24,911 nt of DNA, from positions 1-24,911 of the IMG/VR virus record IMGVR_UViG_3300025732_000251, one strand, 5' to 3'. This stretch comes from a virus. The notes below the pieces were generated by a model that searched no databases, was not told where the DNA came from, and was given only the letters and a program-made list of their open reading frames with translations. The position numbers and the translations under genes are program-made. This document shows positions 23,201 through 24,911 of the stretch, in pieces (the first letter of the stretch is position 1; every line of letters begins with the position of its first letter).

Positions 23201-23489
23201 ACGGAGCAAATGTTTTTGTATGTCCGTCAACTGATAATGTCACCGCTCCAACATAAGAGCAGTCTTTTGTTCCTGGTACGGCGAACTTACCTTCACCATG
23301 CCAGTGGAATGAAGGAGCGTTACACTCACCACCATTAATACTAACCAGCGAAACATCCATCACCTTCTTTGTCTTACAGTGAACAATGTGATCCTTCTTG
23401 ACATCCTTTTCGCAAGTGATATCATCCGAAGCATATGCTATATTAGCAAATAACAGACTACTTGTCAAGAGTATTTTCAAAGTCTTCAA
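23196..23489 (-). CDS. Secreted Cys-rich 97-aa protein (TTG start)
   Basis: Start TTG 23489 is preferred over an in-frame ATG at 23510 because AAGGAG lies 7 nt before it and the product then opens with a clean signal peptide (MKTLKILLTSSLLFANIAYA, cleavage after residue 20). The mature 77 residues carry four cysteines (26, 38, 56, 77), allowing two disulfides, and look beta-rich ('DVSLVSINGGECNAPSFHWH', 'GAVTLSVDG'). It should be periplasmic. No known family recognised. It starts 11 nt after the lipoprotein stop and ends inside the tmRNA promoter. Confidence 0.75.
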   Translation of the reverse strand: MKTLKILLTSSLLFANIAYASDDITCEKDVKKDHIVHCKTKKVMDVSLVSINGGECNAPSFHWHGEGKFAVPGTKDCSYVGAVTLSVDGHTKTFAPL

Positions 23490-23500
23490 TCCAAGGCTCC

Positions 23501-23623
23501 TTACTGGCACGGTCTATTAGAACTGTCCCGTACAGAGCACTTGACGACCGTTGCCAGTTCTGCACACCCAACCAAGCTAAGAAAGGATAACCCCGCTAGG
23601 ATTACTAGTAGATACTTCTTCAT
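23501..23623 (-). CDS. 40-aa lipoprotein
   Basis: Starts at ATG 23623 with GGAGG 6 nt upstream. Sequence MKKYLLVILAGLSFLSLVGC places a lipobox (LVGC) with Cys20 as the lipidation site, giving a 21-residue mature peptide (CAELATVVKCSVRDSSNRPC plus Q). The start lies 47 nt inside the end of the upstream 94-aa gene. A small o-spanin or a superinfection-exclusion lipoprotein are possible roles; it lacks the usual Pro-rich linker of o-spanins, so neither is asserted. Confidence 0.75.
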   Translation of the reverse strand: MKKYLLVILAGLSFLSLVGCAELATVVKCSVRDSSNRPCQ

Positions 23624-23861
23624 TCTTTACCTCCGGATTAAAATCGTGTTTTTCAGTTTCATGAATAGCAACAGAGAACCATTCGTCTGATCCCTGACGC
23701 TTATACTGTAAATCCTGCATAGGAACCATTACCATCTGCTTTGTTTCAGGATGAACCATCATCTTTGGGAACATAACCATACGAATATCTTCAATTGGGT
23801 TTTTCTTTGTTAATCCACCTGTGGGGAAAGACACCCCACCATCTGGTCCTAGAATACTCAT
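23577..23861 (-). CDS. 94-aa protein of the secreted-protein cluster, unknown
   Basis: Start ATG 23861 overlaps the upstream stop as ATGA. No signal peptide or membrane segment. It is Met/Pro-rich in the middle ('MVMFPKMMVHPETKQMVMVP', then MQDLQYKRQGSDEWFSVA), ending in an acidic tail. The only gene in this cluster of small products without an export signal between signal-bearing neighbours. Function unknown. Confidence 0.7.
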   Translation of the reverse strand: MSILGPDGGVSFPTGGLTKKNPIEDIRMVMFPKMMVHPETKQMVMVPMQDLQYKRQGSDEWFSVAIHETEKHDFNPEVKNEEVSTSNPSGVILS

Positions 23862-24208
23862 ACTTTTTGCCCTTTAGACTTTTCAAGAAGATTGTAAAGA
23901 AACTCTACAACAGAATCATTAAATGTGATACCAGTCAAAATATTAGTAATACAATACTGCTTTGCTCCTAGAGCATTACCATCTGCCATCTTATCATATT
24001 CTACAGTAGCAAGACGGCGATCCTTAGTCATAAGGATATCATTCATTTTTGTATCTGACTTGTGACCATTATATACTGTAACAAGGTCCATGTCATCGAT
24101 AATCTTCATAAACTCTTTGTTCTCATAACACTTCAATTCCAGGTCTGCTGCAAGAGCAGACCCAGATAACATTGAAGCAACGATCACACCAAACATAATC
24201 TTCTTCAT
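23858..24208 (-). CDS. Secreted 116-aa protein, unknown
   Basis: Start ATG 24208 (AAGGA about 7 nt upstream); a GTG at 24214 overlaps the previous stop and is less likely. 'MKKIMFGVIVASMLSGSALA' is a Sec signal peptide, cleavage after residue 20. The mature protein has two cysteines (27, 86) that could pair, with 'DMDLVTVYNGHKSDTKMNDI' and 'ADGNALGAKQYC' between. Likely periplasmic. It overlaps the 94-aa gene as ATGA. No family recognised. Confidence 0.78.
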   Translation of the reverse strand: MKKIMFGVIVASMLSGSALAADLELKCYENKEFMKIIDDMDLVTVYNGHKSDTKMNDILMTKDRRLATVEYDKMADGNALGAKQYCITNILTGITFNDSVVEFLYNLLEKSKGQKV

Positions 24209-24210
24209 GT

Positions 24211-24402
24211 TCACTTCCTTGTGGTTACTTCCTGAACCTTCTGAGCAACCTTCTGATTATCGATTCTACCGAAATTAGTAGGACGCTTTGGAGGCAAAGG
24301 AGCCTCAACATACTTTGTAATTGGCGGTGCAATAACATCGCCAGCAATTGCACTACCACCCATAAGCATGGCAGCGACGGTTGATAAGATAAACTTATTC
24401 AT
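24211..24402 (-). CDS. Secreted proline-rich 63-aa protein
   Basis: Start ATG 24402 with AAAGGAAAT upstream. Residues 1-20 (MNKFILSTVAAMLMGGSAIA) form a signal peptide; the mature 43 residues are Pro/Lys-rich ('VIAPPITKYVEAPLPPKRPT'). An extended periplasmic peptide, possibly bridging envelope layers. Function unknown. Directly follows the 53-aa gene (16-nt gap). Confidence 0.75.
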   Translation of the reverse strand: MNKFILSTVAAMLMGGSAIAGDVIAPPITKYVEAPLPPKRPTNFGRIDNQKVAQKVQEVTTRK

Positions 24403-24418
24403 CTTATTTCCTTTCTTT

Positions 24419-24580
24419 TTAGTTTACGATGTTCTTCAATAAAGCAACATCATATCCTGAGATACGAGAAAAAGCGTCTAATGCTTCTTCTCTCGATACT
24501 CCTTCTTTCTCAAGAAGGAACTGTGCTACGATCTTTATATCATTAAAGTCTTCGTAGAATTCTATTTCGTTTGAGTTCAT
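24419..24580 (-). CDS. 53-aa acidic helical protein, unknown
   Basis: Starts at ATG 24580, overlapping the TGA of the upstream gene (ATGA). Sequence opens MNSNEIEFYEDFNDIKIVAQ and has 'EKEGVSREEALDAFSRISGY'. No signal peptide. Highly acidic N-terminal half, then a helix-turn-helix-like pair of helices without clear DNA-binding signature. Function unknown. Confidence 0.7.
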   Translation of the reverse strand: MNSNEIEFYEDFNDIKIVAQFLLEKEGVSREEALDAFSRISGYDVALLKNIVN

Positions 24581-24909
24581 GTTATGACCCTCAACAAGAT
24601 TGTATTTTCATTGATACGATACGCCAGAGGCTTCTCGGTTTTAAAATCGTCAAAGATCTTTCTTAGTACAAGCTTGCCACCCTCGAGTATGCGCTTAACA
24701 ATTTCGTTCGGGTCTTTTCTCCCCATGGACCTCGTTGTAGAAGTACTCTCACAATAGTTTGAAATGCTCGTTCCTTTAACCTGTAACCCGCCACGATCGA
24801 TCGCAACAAGCCTCGTGATCGTCTTATACTTTGTATTGAACGTCCATAGTTCCATCGCCCCGATGATTTTTTCAGGAGAGATTGATGCAATTTTATAAGT
24901 CTGATCTTC
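24577..24909 (-). CDS. Conserved-looking protein of unknown function, N-terminus cut by window edge
   Basis: The frame is open from 24909 at the window edge (EDQTYKIASISPEKIIGAME, then LWTFNTKYKTITRL) to a stop at 24577, at least 110 residues. An internal ATG at 24855 is not the start, since coding-like sequence continues upstream. 'LQVKGTSISNYCESTSTTRS' is followed by 'PNEIVKRILEGGKLVLRKIF'. It is compact and beta/alpha mixed; I recall similar segments in T4-type phage hypothetical proteins but cannot name a family. It is coupled to the 53-aa gene by ATGA. Confidence 0.7.
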   Translation of the reverse strand, partial: EDQTYKIASISPEKIIGAMELWTFNTKYKTITRLVAIDRGGLQVKGTSISNYCESTSTTRSMGRKDPNEIVKRILEGGKLVLRKIFDDFKTEKPLAYRINENTILLRVIT

Positions 24910-24911
24910 TT

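Noticed and set aside
23087-23338. Plus-strand 83-aa frame across the tmRNA
   Set aside because: It is antisense to the tmRNA and the 97-aa gene; no ribosome site.
24663-24890. Minus-strand 75-aa frame at the right edge
   Set aside because: It is an out-of-frame shadow of the partial gene, whose frame is open to the window edge and coupled to the next gene.
1-24911. CRISPR array, insertion sequence, integrase or attachment site
   Set aside because: No spaced direct repeats, transposase or integrase motifs were seen on either strand.

Overview
This window is a stretch of a T4-type myovirus genome (Caudoviricetes). The evidence is a dense set of T4-family morphogenesis and replication genes: baseplate wedge (gp6, gp25, gp53, gp8-like, gp7-like), hub and spike (gp27-like, split gp5), tail-tube initiators (gp48/gp54-like), tail chaperone (gp26/gp51-like), tape measure, head completion (gp4), ssDNA-binding protein gp32, helicase loader gp59 and late coactivator gp33. 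The DNA is AT-rich, genes abut or overlap by 1-4 nt, and copies of the T4-type late -10 box TATAAATA are present. A circularly permuted, two-piece-type tmRNA whose tag reads ANDNYAPFDFALAA points to an alphaproteobacterial host; this is an inference from tag style and gene permutation.

Layout. (1) 1-14419, minus strand: tail and baseplate operon, read right to left as gp48-like, gp53, gp27-like hub, gp5 OB-fold protein, a Gly-rich 496-aa protein, gp5 C-terminal spike, gp25, gp6, a gp7-like giant protein, a fibre-like protein, a gp8-like protein and a truncated DUF4815 protein. (2) 14420-14468: a compact region with face-to-face late promoters. (3) 14469-19346, plus strand: gp4, a conserved assembly protein, a gp54-like protein, a gp26-like chaperone with a strong -1 frameshift cassette fusing it to a gp51-like tail, then a 745-aa tape-measure-like protein carrying two peptidoglycan hydrolase domains. 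(4) 19345-20927, minus: terminator, gp32, gp59. (5) 20927-22660, minus: SprT-like metalloprotease, gp33, a 62-aa protein, a secreted L,D-transpeptidase, 51- and 37-aa proteins, tRNA-Arg(UCU) with its own sigma70-like promoter, and a terminator. (6) 22676-24909, minus: a 61-aa protein, the tmRNA, and a translationally coupled cluster of small proteins, three with Sec signal peptides and one with a lipobox, ending in a gene cut by the window edge.

How it fits together. The left and centre encode the contractile-tail baseplate, hub, tube start and tape measure. The cell-wall-degrading function that T4 keeps inside gp5 is absent from both gp5 pieces here and appears instead on the tape-measure-like protein. 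The right part holds replication/late-transcription genes plus accessory genes acting on host translation (tmRNA, tRNA-Arg) and on the host envelope (L,D-transpeptidase, lipoprotein, secreted proteins). The strongest less-ordinary signals are the frameshift cassette at 16918-16987 and the phage tmRNA at about 22891-23188 with a late-type promoter overlapping the stop codon of the gene before it.
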